Below are positions 18,629 to 26,539 of a stretch of DNA of 64,000 nt, piece by piece (position 1 is the stretch's first letter; each line of letters starts with the position of its first letter). A program made the translations under genes and the position numbers. Location of the stretch: positions 62,001-126,000 of the forward strand of contig NZ_BSDI01000011.1 of the NCBI RefSeq assembly GCF_027923225.1, read 5' to 3'. The notes under the pieces were generated by a model. The model did not search any database and was not told the origin of the DNA. It saw nothing but the letters and a program-made list of their open reading frames with translations. Origin of the DNA: Phytohabitans aurantiacus. GTDB taxonomy: Bacteria > Actinomycetota > Actinomycetes > Mycobacteriales > Micromonosporaceae.

Positions 18629-20464
18629 ATGGAGTTGACGCGCGGCAGTGTGGTTGGTGGTGGGCGTCCGGTCTTCCGGGTGCTCGGTCCGTTGGAGGTG
18701 CGCGGGACTTCGGGACCGGTCCCGTTAACCGGCGCTCGGCAGCGCGTCGTCCTGGCAGCGCTGCTGGTGCGGGCCAACCGGGTGGTGCCGCTCGGCGATC
18801 TCGTCGACGCGGTCTGGCCGGAGCGGCCGCCAGCGACCGCTCGCGACCAGGTGGTCAACGTGGTGTCCGCGTTGCGCCGCCTGGTCGGCAGAGCGGCCGG
18901 CGAAGGGTGGCTGGAGACCCAGCCACCCGGGTACGTCGTCCGGCTCGGTCCAGGCCAGCTCGACCTCGAAGAGTTCGAAGGGCTGGTACGCACGGCCGAC
19001 GCCGCGAGCGCGGCGAGCCGGCCGGAGGACGCGGCACGGGCGCTGCGCGGCGCGCTCTCCCTGTGGCGCGGGCCGGCTCTCATCGACGTGCCGGCCCCGT
19101 TCGCGGCGACCGAGGCGCGGCGCCTCACCGAGCTGCGGCTTGCCGCGGTCGAGAAGCTGATGGACGCGGAGTTCGCCGCGGGGCGGCACCGGGAGGTCGT
19201 ACCCGAGCTGACCCAGCTCGTTGCCGAGTACCCGCTGCGGGAGCGGCTGCGCGGCCAGCTCATGCTCGCCCTGCACGCGGCCGGCCGGACGGCGGAGGCG
19301 CTGGCGGCGTACCGCAGCGGTCGCCGGCTGCTGGTCGACGAGCTCGGCCTGGAGCCGGGCGCGGCGCTGCAGCGGATCGAGCGGGCGATCCTGACCGACA
19401 CCGAGGTGGCGGAGCCCGCGACCGCCGCGCCTACCAGCCCGCCCGCGCAGCTGCCGCGCGACATCGCGGACTTCACCGGTCGGCGCGCCGAGATCGCGGC
19501 GATACGCGAGCGGCTCCAGGCTCCGGCGAGCACCGCGGTCCGGGTGGTCGCCGTCGTGGGCCCGCCCGGTGTCGGCAAGAGCACGCTGGTCAACCACGTC
19601 GCACACGGACTGCGCGCGGAGTTCCCGGGTGGCCAGCTCCACACCAGCCTTCGTGGCGATCGCGATCCGGGCGAGGTACTGGCCGAGATGCTGCGCGCGC
19701 TGGGTACGCCGCCCGGCGCCATCCCCGAAGACCTGCCCGAGCGGATCCGGCTGTACCGCTCCCTGACCGCCCAGCGACGGCTGCTGATCGTGCTCGACGG
19801 CGTGGCCGACGCGGCGCACGCCCGGCCGCTGCTGCCCGGCGACCCGGGATGCGCGGTGCTGATCACCAGCCGCAGCGCCGTGACCGGCCTCGAAGGCACG
19901 CACCGGATCACGCTGGGCGCCATGTCCAGCGACGACGCGGTGGCGTTGCTCGGCGCGACCGCGGGACCAGGCCGGGTGACCGCCGAGCCGGCCGCCGCTC
20001 AGATGATCGCTGAGCTGTGTGGCCGGTACCCGCTGGCCCTGCGGGTTGCGGGCGCCCGCGCCGCGGCCCGGCCCGAGCTGTCGCTGCGCCGGCTCGCCGA
20101 GCGGCTCGGCGCCCCTGAGCGGCGGCTCGACGAACTGCGCGCCGGCGACCTCGACGTCCGCTCCACGATGGCGGCGGGCATCGGCACGCTCCCGCCCGAG
20201 CTTGCCCTGCCGGCGCGCCGGCTCGCGCTGCTGGGCGTCGGCAGCTTTCCACTCTGGACGGTGGTGGCCATCCTCGGCGTCACCGCGGAAGCCGCCGAAG
20301 ACCTCGTCGACCAACTGGTGGACCGGCAGGTCGTCGAGTACGCCGGTGTCGACGACGCCGGCCAGCACCGGTACCGGTTCCCGGAGCTGATCCGGCTGTA
20401 TTTGAGGTTTCCCAATCGCCACACGGCCGCGGACGCGTGGTCCGGCCGAAGCGTGAGTGCGTGA
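18629..20464 (+). CDS. AfsR/SARP-family regulator, short form ending after NB-ARC
   Basis: 611 residues. Residues about 14-105 form an OmpR-type winged-helix DNA-binding domain (FRVLGPLEVRG, RQRVVLAALLVRANRVV, VNVVSALRRLVG). Residues about 110-260 form the bacterial transcriptional activation domain (DEFAAGRHREVVPELTQLVAEYPLRERLRGQLMLAL-like sequence), and from about 275 there is an NB-ARC ATPase with Walker A GPPGVGKST near residue 310 and Walker B LLIVLDGV. SARP proteins activate secondary-metabolite or developmental genes. Full-length AfsR-type proteins continue into winged-helix and TPR repeats; this one stops soon after RFPELIRLYLRF, so it looks C-terminally truncated or a natural short form. 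The response-regulator gene follows after 15 bp. Confidence 0.85.
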   Translation: MELTRGSVVGGGRPVFRVLGPLEVRGTSGPVPLTGARQRVVLAALLVRANRVVPLGDLVDAVWPERPPATARDQVVNVVSALRRLVGRAAGEGWLETQPPGYVVRLGPGQLDLEEFEGLVRTADAASAASRPEDAARALRGALSLWRGPALIDVPAPFAATEARRLTELRLAAVEKLMDAEFAAGRHREVVPELTQLVAEYPLRERLRGQLMLALHAAGRTAEALAAYRSGRRLLVDELGLEPGAALQRIERAILTDTEVAEPATAAPTSPPAQLPRDIADFTGRRAEIAAIRERLQAPASTAVRVVAVVGPPGVGKSTLVNHVAHGLRAEFPGGQLHTSLRGDRDPGEVLAEMLRALGTPPGAIPEDLPERIRLYRSLTAQRRLLIVLDGVADAAHARPLLPGDPGCAVLITSRSAVTGLEGTHRITLGAMSSDDAVALLGATAGPGRVTAEPAAAQMIAELCGRYPLALRVAGARAAARPELSLRRLAERLGAPERRLDELRAGDLDVRSTMAAGIGTLPPELALPARRLALLGVGSFPLWTVVAILGVTAEAAEDLVDQLVDRQVVEYAGVDDAGQHRYRFPELIRLYLRFPNRHTAADAWSGRSVSA

Positions 20465-20479
20465 AAGGGGTGATGACCG

Positions 20480-21136
20480 ATGCGCATCCTGCTCGTTGAA
20501 GACGATCACCGCGTGAGCGCGGCGATGATGACGATGCTCCAGCGCCGCGGGTACGAAGTGGAGCACGCCGCCACCGCCGCGGCTGCCCTCGCCGCGGCCC
20601 CCTGCGACCTGGTCCTGCTGGACCTCAACCTGCCCGACGGCGACGGCGTCGACGTGTGCCGCTCGCTGCGTTCGCGCAGCGAGCAGCTCGGCATCATCGC
20701 GGTGACCGCGCGCGGCGAGGAGCGCGACCGGGTGGTGGGCCTGCGCACCGGCGCGGACGACTACGTGGTGAAGCCGTTCTCGATGGCCGAGCTGCACGCG
20801 CGCATCGAGGCGCTGCTGCGCCGCACCGTCCGGCAGGCGCCGCAGTGCGAGCTGATCGAGGTGGCTCCGATCAGGATCAACCTTGGCACGCGCGCGGTCG
20901 AGGTCAACGGCGCGTGCGTCACGTTGACCCGCAAGGAGTTCGACATCCTGGTCTCGCTGGCCCGGCAGCCGGGCGCGGCGGTCAGTTACGAGCGAATCCT
21001 GCTCGATGTCTGGCAAACCACCTGGTCTGGCCGGCACACTCTCGAAGTACACATCGCGTCGCTGCGCGCCAAGCTGGGGGTGCCCAACCTGGTGCAGACG
21101 GTTCGGGGGGTGGGCTACCGGCTACAAACAGGCTGA
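20480..21136 (+). CDS. OmpR/PhoB-family response regulator
   Basis: 218 residues. The receiver domain (1-115) has the acidic pair LVEDD, the phospho-acceptor Asp in VLLDLNLPDGDG (about residue 51), the conserved Thr in AVTARGEE and the Lys in VVKPF. The C-terminal winged helix (about 125-218) carries LTRKEFDILVSLARQPG and HTLEVHIASLRAKL. The ATG has a good Shine-Dalgarno (AAAGGGG). It sits between the SARP gene and a histidine kinase in the same orientation and presumably receives phosphate from that kinase. Target genes are unknown; the neighbouring SARP and TAXI genes are reasonable candidates. Confidence 0.92.
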   Translation: MRILLVEDDHRVSAAMMTMLQRRGYEVEHAATAAAALAAAPCDLVLLDLNLPDGDGVDVCRSLRSRSEQLGIIAVTARGEERDRVVGLRTGADDYVVKPFSMAELHARIEALLRRTVRQAPQCELIEVAPIRINLGTRAVEVNGACVTLTRKEFDILVSLARQPGAAVSYERILLDVWQTTWSGRHTLEVHIASLRAKLGVPNLVQTVRGVGYRLQTG

Positions 21137-21282
21137 TCAGCGGTCACGGGGCGGGTTGGGGGACAGCGCAACCCAAACCGGAATACGGGTCATTCGCTGT
21201 CGTTGGTCGCCACGGCTCCTAGCCGGATCCGAAGGCGACCGGTACGGCTAGCGCTGGGGGACGGCGCGAGGCGGGAGGTACG

Positions 21283-22716
21283 GTGCGGCGACGGCTGGTG
21301 AGCACGTATGTGCTGCTGCTGTGCATGGTGTTGCTGGCGCTGGAGATCCCGCTCGCCATCTCTCTGACCAACCGCGAGACACAGGGTGTGGTCGCCGACC
21401 GGCTGGCCGACGCCACCCGGTTTGCTTCCCTCGCCGCGCCCGCGGTGCGCGACGGCGAGCTTGACTCCCTCGTCAACGAGTTGCGCCCGTACCACGAGCT
21501 TTACGGCATCGCCACGCTCGTGGTCGACCAGAACCGGCAGGTGCTCAGCGTCTTCGGGGCGCCCCGGCCGTACCGGGAGTCCACCGAACGCGCGATTCGC
21601 GGCGCGCTCGCCGGCCGTCAGATGAGCCTGCCGACCACCATCTGGCCGTGGCAGGAGGACCCCCTGGTCATCGCGGTACCGGTCAGCGACGGCGGTGCGG
21701 TGCTGGGCGCCGTGGTCACGGTCTCTCCGACCGGCCACGTCCGGCGCGCGGTCGTCGAGTCATGGCTGGAGCTGGGGCTCGTCGGCCTGCTCGCGGTGGC
21801 CGCGTGCGTGATCACCGCGCTCCGGCTGGCGGGCTGGGTACTGCGGCCGGTGACCCGGCTCGACGCCGCCACCCACGAGATCGCGGCCGGCGACAGCGGT
21901 GCCCGGGTACAGCCCAATCTGGGGCCGCCGGAGCTGAGGCGGCTCTCGGACAGCTTCAACGAGATGGCAGACGCGGTCGCCGAGGCGCTGGAACGGCAGC
22001 GGTCGTTTGTCGCACACGCCAGCCATCAGCTTCGCAACCCGTTGACGGTACTGCGATTGCGGGTCGAGGAGCTGGGCCTCGGCCTGGTCGACCCGCTGGC
22101 GAAAGCCGACCACGAGATCGCTCTGGCGGAGACGGACCGGCTGGCGGGTGTGCTCGACGGCCTGCTCGCCCTGGCCCGGGCCGAGCGCGGCCAACACCGG
22201 GTGGAGGTGCTCGACGCGGTGGCGGTGGCGCAGGACCGGGTGGTGGCCTGGCAGCCGCTCGCCGAACGCCGCGGCATCGAGCTGGTCACCGAGGTGCCGG
22301 ACGAGCCCGTGTGGGCGCGGCTGGTGTCGACCGCGCTGGACCAGTCGCTGGACGCCCTCGTCGACAACGCGCTCAAGTTCACCCCGTCCGGTGGGCGGGT
22401 CACCGTGGTGGTCGAGCCCGCGGGCGGCGGCGTGGCGGTCTCGGTGCGCGACAGCGGGCCGGGCCTGACCGAGGAGCAGTGCCGGTTGGCGACCGACCGG
22501 TTCTGGCGCGCGCCGGACACCCAGAACGTCGACGGCGCCGGCCTCGGCCTGCCCATCGTGGCGGTACTCGTCGAGGCGTCCGGCGGCCGCCTCGCGCTGA
22601 CTCCCGGCACGCCAGGGCTCGTGGTGCGCATGTGGTTTCCCGCGGCCGAGCCGCCGCCAGCCCGCCGGTCAGGGCTTGACGGACTTGAAGTAGCGGGCGG
22701 CACCCGGATGGAGTGA
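21283..22716 (+). CDS. HAMP-containing sensor histidine kinase
   Basis: 477 residues, from a GTG preceded by GGGAGG. A first membrane helix lies at about residues 8-27, an extracytoplasmic sensor of about 130 residues follows, and a second helix spans about 165-185. A HAMP linker is followed by the H-box ASHQLRNPL, which contains the phosphorylated His, and by N, G1 and G2 boxes (LVDNALKFTPSGG, VRDSGPGL, GAGLGLPIV). It should phosphorylate the response regulator encoded 146 bp upstream. The last 48 bp of the coding region overlap the end of the convergent TAXI receptor gene. Confidence 0.9.
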   Translation: MRRRLVSTYVLLLCMVLLALEIPLAISLTNRETQGVVADRLADATRFASLAAPAVRDGELDSLVNELRPYHELYGIATLVVDQNRQVLSVFGAPRPYRESTERAIRGALAGRQMSLPTTIWPWQEDPLVIAVPVSDGGAVLGAVVTVSPTGHVRRAVVESWLELGLVGLLAVAACVITALRLAGWVLRPVTRLDAATHEIAAGDSGARVQPNLGPPELRRLSDSFNEMADAVAEALERQRSFVAHASHQLRNPLTVLRLRVEELGLGLVDPLAKADHEIALAETDRLAGVLDGLLALARAERGQHRVEVLDAVAVAQDRVVAWQPLAERRGIELVTEVPDEPVWARLVSTALDQSLDALVDNALKFTPSGGRVTVVVEPAGGGVAVSVRDSGPGLTEEQCRLATDRFWRAPDTQNVDGAGLGLPIVAVLVEASGGRLALTPGTPGLVVRMWFPAAEPPPARRSGLDGLEVAGGTRME

Positions 22717-23589
22717 CAGCGGCGCCGTGGCGATCGCCGACCGGAAGTCCAGCCGTTCGGCCGCCGGGTGCGCGGCGGCGAGCTCGTCGCGCCGCTCCAG
22801 CAACAGCCTGGCCAGTTCGTAGGCCAGGTCGTCGGGCATCGTGCTCGACACGACCAGCAGGTTGGGAACGGCGACCGTGCTGACCGCCCCGAGCCCGTAC
22901 GTCGACGTGGGCACGTCACGCACCACGTAGGCGTCGCTGTAAGCGTCGCGCAGCGGCTCCGCCCACTCGCTGAGGTCGACGAGGCGCGGCGCCACCTGGG
23001 CGCGCAGGTCGGCGATGCGGCCCACCGGCAGGCCACCGGAGAAGAAGAACGCGTCGATCCGGCCATCGGCGAGTGCCGCGGACGAGTCGTCGATCCCCAT
23101 CCGTTCCTGCTGGATCGCCTCGGGACTGGCAAGGCCGGCGACGGTCAGCAGCCGCTTGACGGTCACCTCGGTGCCCGAGCCCTTCGCTCCAACCGAAACC
23201 CGGCGGCCACGCAGATCCGCGAGTGTCCGGATCGGACTGTCGGCCCGCACGATCAGGTGCAGCAGGTCGTCGTACACCCGGGCGATCGCGGTGAGGTTGG
23301 CGCTGTTGCCGTCGTCGAGGATGTCGGCCTGCGTGAAGCCGATCTCGGCGTCGCCCCTGTTTACCCGCGCGACATTTTCCGCGGACGCCGCGGTCACCTG
23401 CACGCTGGCGTCGACTTCTGGCAGGTCGCGCTCGATGATGCGGGCCAGGGCGGAGCCCACCGCGTAGTAGACGGCCGTGGTGCTGCCGGTCGCGATGCGG
23501 ATCTGCCGTTGCTCGACCTCGCCGCCGTCACATCCGGTTGCGGCGAGTAACACGACAATCGCCGTCACAGTCGATCGAATCCGGCGCAC
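22669..23589 (-). CDS. TAXI-family solute-binding lipoprotein (orphan)
   Basis: About 306 residues. A signal peptide ends in the lipobox LAATGC, so the mature protein should be lipid-anchored outside the membrane. The body matches TAXI (TRAP-associated extracytoplasmic immunogenic) receptors: IRIATGSTTAVYYAVGSALARII, NVARVNRGDAEIGFTQADI, LADLRGRRVSVGAKGSGTE. These normally deliver organic acids to DctQM-type TRAP transporters, but no membrane subunits lie nearby. The start could also be a TTG six bases upstream, where GAGGG has tighter spacing. The convergent overlap with the sensor kinase gene suggests, but does not show, a sensing role in that two-component system. Confidence 0.87.
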   Translation of the reverse strand: MRRIRSTVTAIVVLLAATGCDGGEVEQRQIRIATGSTTAVYYAVGSALARIIERDLPEVDASVQVTAASAENVARVNRGDAEIGFTQADILDDGNSANLTAIARVYDDLLHLIVRADSPIRTLADLRGRRVSVGAKGSGTEVTVKRLLTVAGLASPEAIQQERMGIDDSSAALADGRIDAFFFSGGLPVGRIADLRAQVAPRLVDLSEWAEPLRDAYSDAYVVRDVPTSTYGLGAVSTVAVPNLLVVSSTMPDDLAYELARLLLERRDELAAAHPAAERLDFRSAIATAPLSLHPGAARYFKSVKP

Positions 23590-23680
23590 TCGCAAGTTTC
23601 CCTCAAGTCCTTGGCGGCGGTGTACCGGCCGAACGGCGGATCAGCCACGGTGTGGGTGTGACCGGGGAGAGGGGACGCGG

Positions 23681-24319
23681 ATGATCCGGGAACAGCTCGG
23701 TTTCGAGGCAATGAGTCTCGTGCAGTGCACCGACCTTACGCGGGCGGCTGGACGGCGTCGCCCCGCATGGGCACACGGCGAGGGATACCGGCCGAACCTG
23801 CCCGCCGTACTGGCGGAGTTCAATCGCGAGGACGCCGCGCACCGGCTCGCGCTTCTCCTGTCCGACCTGGGCGTCGCGGCCTCGCACGACGTGCGCGTCG
23901 GCGGCGGACGCCGGCGGTTCCGGCTGCACCGGGTCGTCGTGCCGGCCGACCGCGACAGTGTTGTCCGCGCGCTGACCGGGTACTGGCGGCAGGGCCGCGG
24001 CACCTTGCTGAGCACGGAGCTGGTCGGCGCGTCGTCGCCGCGCAACGCGCAACGCGCGACTCTGGCGCGCGCCGCGTGGCGGGCCGCGCTGCTCGCGGGC
24101 GGCCGCCGGCTTCGCGCGGATTCCTTGGGGGTACGCCTCTGCGATCAGGAGATGGCAGCGGTACTGGTGCGAGCCGGCCGGCTGCTCGGCGTGACGCCCA
24201 TGGTGGAGTCACGCCCCGGGTGCCTGCTGGTGACCGTCTCCGAGCCCGAGGAGCGGACCCGCATCCTCAACACGTTGAGCACCACGGCCCTGCTCCCCGC
24301 CACGCGCCGCGTCGCCTGA
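23681..24319 (+). CDS. WhiA N-terminal-domain-like protein without a DNA-binding domain
   Basis: 212 residues, from an ATG preceded by GGGGAGAGGGGA; the reading frame stays open upstream but that part looks non-coding. Read by eye, the layout follows the LAGLIDADG-like half of the sporulation regulator WhiA: an early NREDAAHRLALLLSDLGV segment, GGGRRRFRLHRVVVP, then RATLARAAWRAALLAGG, corresponding to the WhiA EAAWRGAFLAHGS helix, and AAVLVRAGRLLGVTPMVESR. WhiA normally continues into a helix-turn-helix domain, and that domain is absent here. The assignment is mine and needs a profile search. The protein may bind a ligand or partner rather than DNA. It lies divergent to the TAXI gene and ends at a strong palindrome. 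Confidence 0.55.
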   Translation: MIREQLGFEAMSLVQCTDLTRAAGRRRPAWAHGEGYRPNLPAVLAEFNREDAAHRLALLLSDLGVAASHDVRVGGGRRRFRLHRVVVPADRDSVVRALTGYWRQGRGTLLSTELVGASSPRNAQRATLARAAWRAALLAGGRRLRADSLGVRLCDQEMAAVLVRAGRLLGVTPMVESRPGCLLVTVSEPEERTRILNTLSTTALLPATRRVA

Positions 24320-24328
24320 CCTGCTCCG

Positions 24329-24380
24329 TGATCAGGGCGTCCCTCAAGTCGTTCTAGCGACTTCAGGGACGCCCTGATCA
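24329..24380. terminator. Long hairpin between convergent genes (palindrome family E, copy 1)
   Basis: Arms of 23 bases (24329-24351 and 24358-24380) pair at 22 of 23 positions around a six-base loop TTCTAG. The hairpin fills the gap between the stop of the WhiA-like gene and the stop of the PAC2 gene, so it probably acts as a bidirectional terminator. The left arm, beginning TGATCAGGGCGTCCCTCA, recurs exactly at 33594, so it also belongs to a repeat family. There is no poly-U tract, as is usual in high-GC actinobacteria. Confidence 0.75.
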
Positions 24381-25289
24381 TCAAGAGCCGTCGCCCTGTT
24401 GCTCGGCCAGGAAGCGCTCCAGCTCGGCGCCGAGCTCCTCGGCGGTCGGCAGCGGCCCGGTGTCGGCGAGCAGGTTGCGCCCCGGCGCGCGCCCCCGGGT
24501 GAACGCGTCGTACTGCTCCTCCAGCGCCCGCACCAGCTGGGTGGCCTCCTCGGACTGCGCCACCTGGTGGTCGATGTCGGCGCGCACCAGCTCGGCGTTT
24601 TCCCGTAGGCCATCGGTGGGCAGCAACAGCCCGGTCGCCTTGGACAGCGACGCCAGCAGTTGCTCGGCGGCCGCCGGGAACTCGGCCTGCGCCAGGTAGT
24701 GCGGCACGTGCACCGCGAAGCCGAGCGCGTCGTGACCCCGCTGCCCCAACCGGTACTCGAGCAGGTTGCCGGCACTGCCCGGCACCTGCACGCGCTGCAG
24801 CCACGGCTCGTACCCGGCGATGAGGTCGCGCCGGGTGGCGTGCGCGGTGACGCCGGTGGGCCGGGTGTGGGGCACCGCCATCGGTATCGAGTTGAGCCCC
24901 ACGGTCATCTGCACGCCGAGCCGGTCGATGAGCCCGATGACCGCCGCGACGAACCGCTCCCACTGCAGGTCGGGCTCGGGCCCGGTCATCAGCAGGAACG
25001 GCGTGCCCGCGTCGTCCTGCAGCAGGTGCAGCTCGAGCGTCGGGTCCTCGTACTCTGTCCAGTGGTCCTCGACGAAGATCATCGGTGGGCGGCGGGACCG
25101 GTAGTCCAGCAGCTGGTCGACGTCGAACGTCGCGACCGTGCGGTGCTCGAGCGTCTTGGTGAGGTGTTCACGAGCCAGCTTGGTGCCGTTGCCCGCGTCG
25201 ACGTAGCCGCTCAGGGCCTGTACGAGCACCGGCCGGCCCAGCTCGGGCAGATCCCCGGTGAGGTCGTACAGGGCATGCGGATCGAGCAC
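24381..25289 (-). CDS. PAC2-family protein (proteasome assembly chaperone-like)
   Basis: 302 residues from a GTG preceded by GGAGGACCT; upstream in-frame sequence is not protein-like. It matches the actinobacterial PAC2 family: PVLVQALSGYVDAGNGTKLAREHL near the N-terminus, DYRSRRPPMIF, LLMTGPEPDLQWERF, GLNSIPMAVPHTRPTGVTAHA and a C-terminal acidic helix. Family members are cytoplasmic and are named after eukaryotic proteasome assembly chaperones, but their bacterial role is unsettled. It lies 34 bp downstream of the adenosine-deaminase-like gene in the same orientation, so the two may form an operon. Confidence 0.88.
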   Translation of the reverse strand: MLDPHALYDLTGDLPELGRPVLVQALSGYVDAGNGTKLAREHLTKTLEHRTVATFDVDQLLDYRSRRPPMIFVEDHWTEYEDPTLELHLLQDDAGTPFLLMTGPEPDLQWERFVAAVIGLIDRLGVQMTVGLNSIPMAVPHTRPTGVTAHATRRDLIAGYEPWLQRVQVPGSAGNLLEYRLGQRGHDALGFAVHVPHYLAQAEFPAAAEQLLASLSKATGLLLPTDGLRENAELVRADIDHQVAQSEEATQLVRALEEQYDAFTRGRAPGRNLLADTGPLPTAEELGAELERFLAEQQGDGS

Positions 25290-25323
25290 AGGTCCTCCTC
25301 GCTGGCAAAACCACCTTTGGCAA

Positions 25324-26325
25324 TTAAACCCCCGCGACCCAGGCGTCGATTCCCGCCAGCAGCGCGGTGCGCACGTCAGGCGGGGCGGCGGAGGCCTCCA
25401 CGGAGTGCCGCGCGAGCCGCGCCAACTCGGCATCCGTGCAGGTCAGGTCGTGTTTCGCGATCTCGTACTGCCGGATTAAGCCGGCAGCGAACAGCAGCGG
25501 GTCGTCGGAGCCCAACGCCACCGGCACACCGGCCGCGAGCAGGGCACGGACGGGCACCCCGGCCAGGTCCGGCGTGACACCGAGCGGCGGATATGACGTG
25601 GGGCACACCTCGAGCGCCACGCGCCGCTCGGCGAGCAGGTCGAGGGTCGCCGGGTCGGTGAGGGCGGTCAGACCGTGGCCGATACGGCCGGCGCCGAGGA
25701 GGGTCACGCAGTCGCGTACATGCCAGGCGGGCTCGTAGAAACCGGCGTGCGGCACGGTGAGCAGCCCCGCCTCGGTGGCGATCCGGCAGGCGGGCGCGAA
25801 GTCGGCGACGCGTCCCAACCGCTCGTCATTGGAGATCCCGAACCCGACGATGCCATTCCCACCCCCCGAACCGAAGCCCGCGTATTTCGCCGCGAGGCGG
25901 GCCACCGTGACCGCGTCGTCGGGTGATCGCGCCCAGCTCGCCGCGAGTACCACGCCGGTCGGCGTGCCGCGCGCGCCCGCCAGCACGGCCTCCACGACCT
26001 GTTCCAGGCCGCCGAGGCGCGCGGCGTACGAGGTCGGGTCGACCTGGAGCTCGACCCAGCCCGCGCCGTCCGCCACGTCGTCCGCGGCGGCTTCGGCCAC
26101 CACGCGGGCGATGTCCTCAGCGGTACGCAGACAGGCACGCGCCGTGTCGTAGCGCGTCTGGAAGGCGGCCCAGCCGTGCGTGCGACCAAGATCCAGCGGC
26201 GGCGGCAGCGGCAGCCCGTACCGGTCCGCCAGCTCGGCTAGCGTGGTGGGGCGCATGGCGCCGGTGAGGTGGATGTGAAGGTTCGCCTTGGGGAGCCTGC
26301 GGAGGTCGCGCACCCGATCGACCAT
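25324..26325 (-). CDS. Adenosine deaminase-superfamily protein lacking the HAGE glutamate
   Basis: 333 residues; the ATG at 26325 follows GAGGAGGGGGC, and the 126 bp of open frame upstream are not convincing. Metal-site motifs of the ADA family are present: ANLHIHLTGAMRP (HxH), PHAGF, RIGHG, CPTSYPPLGV and GSDDPLLF. ADA-type enzymes hydrolytically deaminate adenosine or related 6-amino purines, using the glutamate of HAGE as proton shuttle. Here the motif reads HAGFYEP, so that glutamate is displaced by three residues or missing. Either the substrate differs or the nearby Glu substitutes. Annotate as an amidohydrolase of unknown substrate, not as proven adenosine deaminase. Confidence 0.78.
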   Translation of the reverse strand: MVDRVRDLRRLPKANLHIHLTGAMRPTTLAELADRYGLPLPPPLDLGRTHGWAAFQTRYDTARACLRTAEDIARVVAEAAADDVADGAGWVELQVDPTSYAARLGGLEQVVEAVLAGARGTPTGVVLAASWARSPDDAVTVARLAAKYAGFGSGGGNGIVGFGISNDERLGRVADFAPACRIATEAGLLTVPHAGFYEPAWHVRDCVTLLGAGRIGHGLTALTDPATLDLLAERRVALEVCPTSYPPLGVTPDLAGVPVRALLAAGVPVALGSDDPLLFAAGLIRQYEIAKHDLTCTDAELARLARHSVEASAAPPDVRTALLAGIDAWVAGV

Positions 26326-26539
26326 AGCCCCCTCCTCTGAACGGTTGAGTATACGGAGAGTAGCGGATCTTTCTACACGTAGTGTCCAAATCGGACAGAG
26401 TGGGACATGTCTGTTTTGCGATGTCTGACGCGTGCCGCGCCACCCCGTCACTCGCCGCGTAGAAAACCAAACCCCAAAGTGATCAGCGTCATATGATCAC
26501 CGTGTGTAATCGCGGAGGGTCCCTGCCTAGCCTCGCTGG
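26326..26539. promoter_or_regulatory. Divergent control region with two palindromes
   Basis: This 214-bp divergent region is more A/T-rich than its surroundings. It holds TGTCC-AAATC-GGACA (26383-26397) and GTGATCA-gcgtcata-TGATCAC (26479-26500), a perfect 7-bp inverted repeat with an 8-bp spacer. Both have the geometry of dimeric regulator sites; the second is about 40 bp before the lysozyme-like gene. I could not assign a regulator or a clear -10/-35 pair. Confidence 0.35.

Noticed and set aside
21137..21282. The 146-bp gap between response regulator and kinase as a hidden gene
   Set aside because: No frame with a Shine-Dalgarno and coding-like composition; only a weak CTAGCC/GGCTAG inverted repeat is seen.
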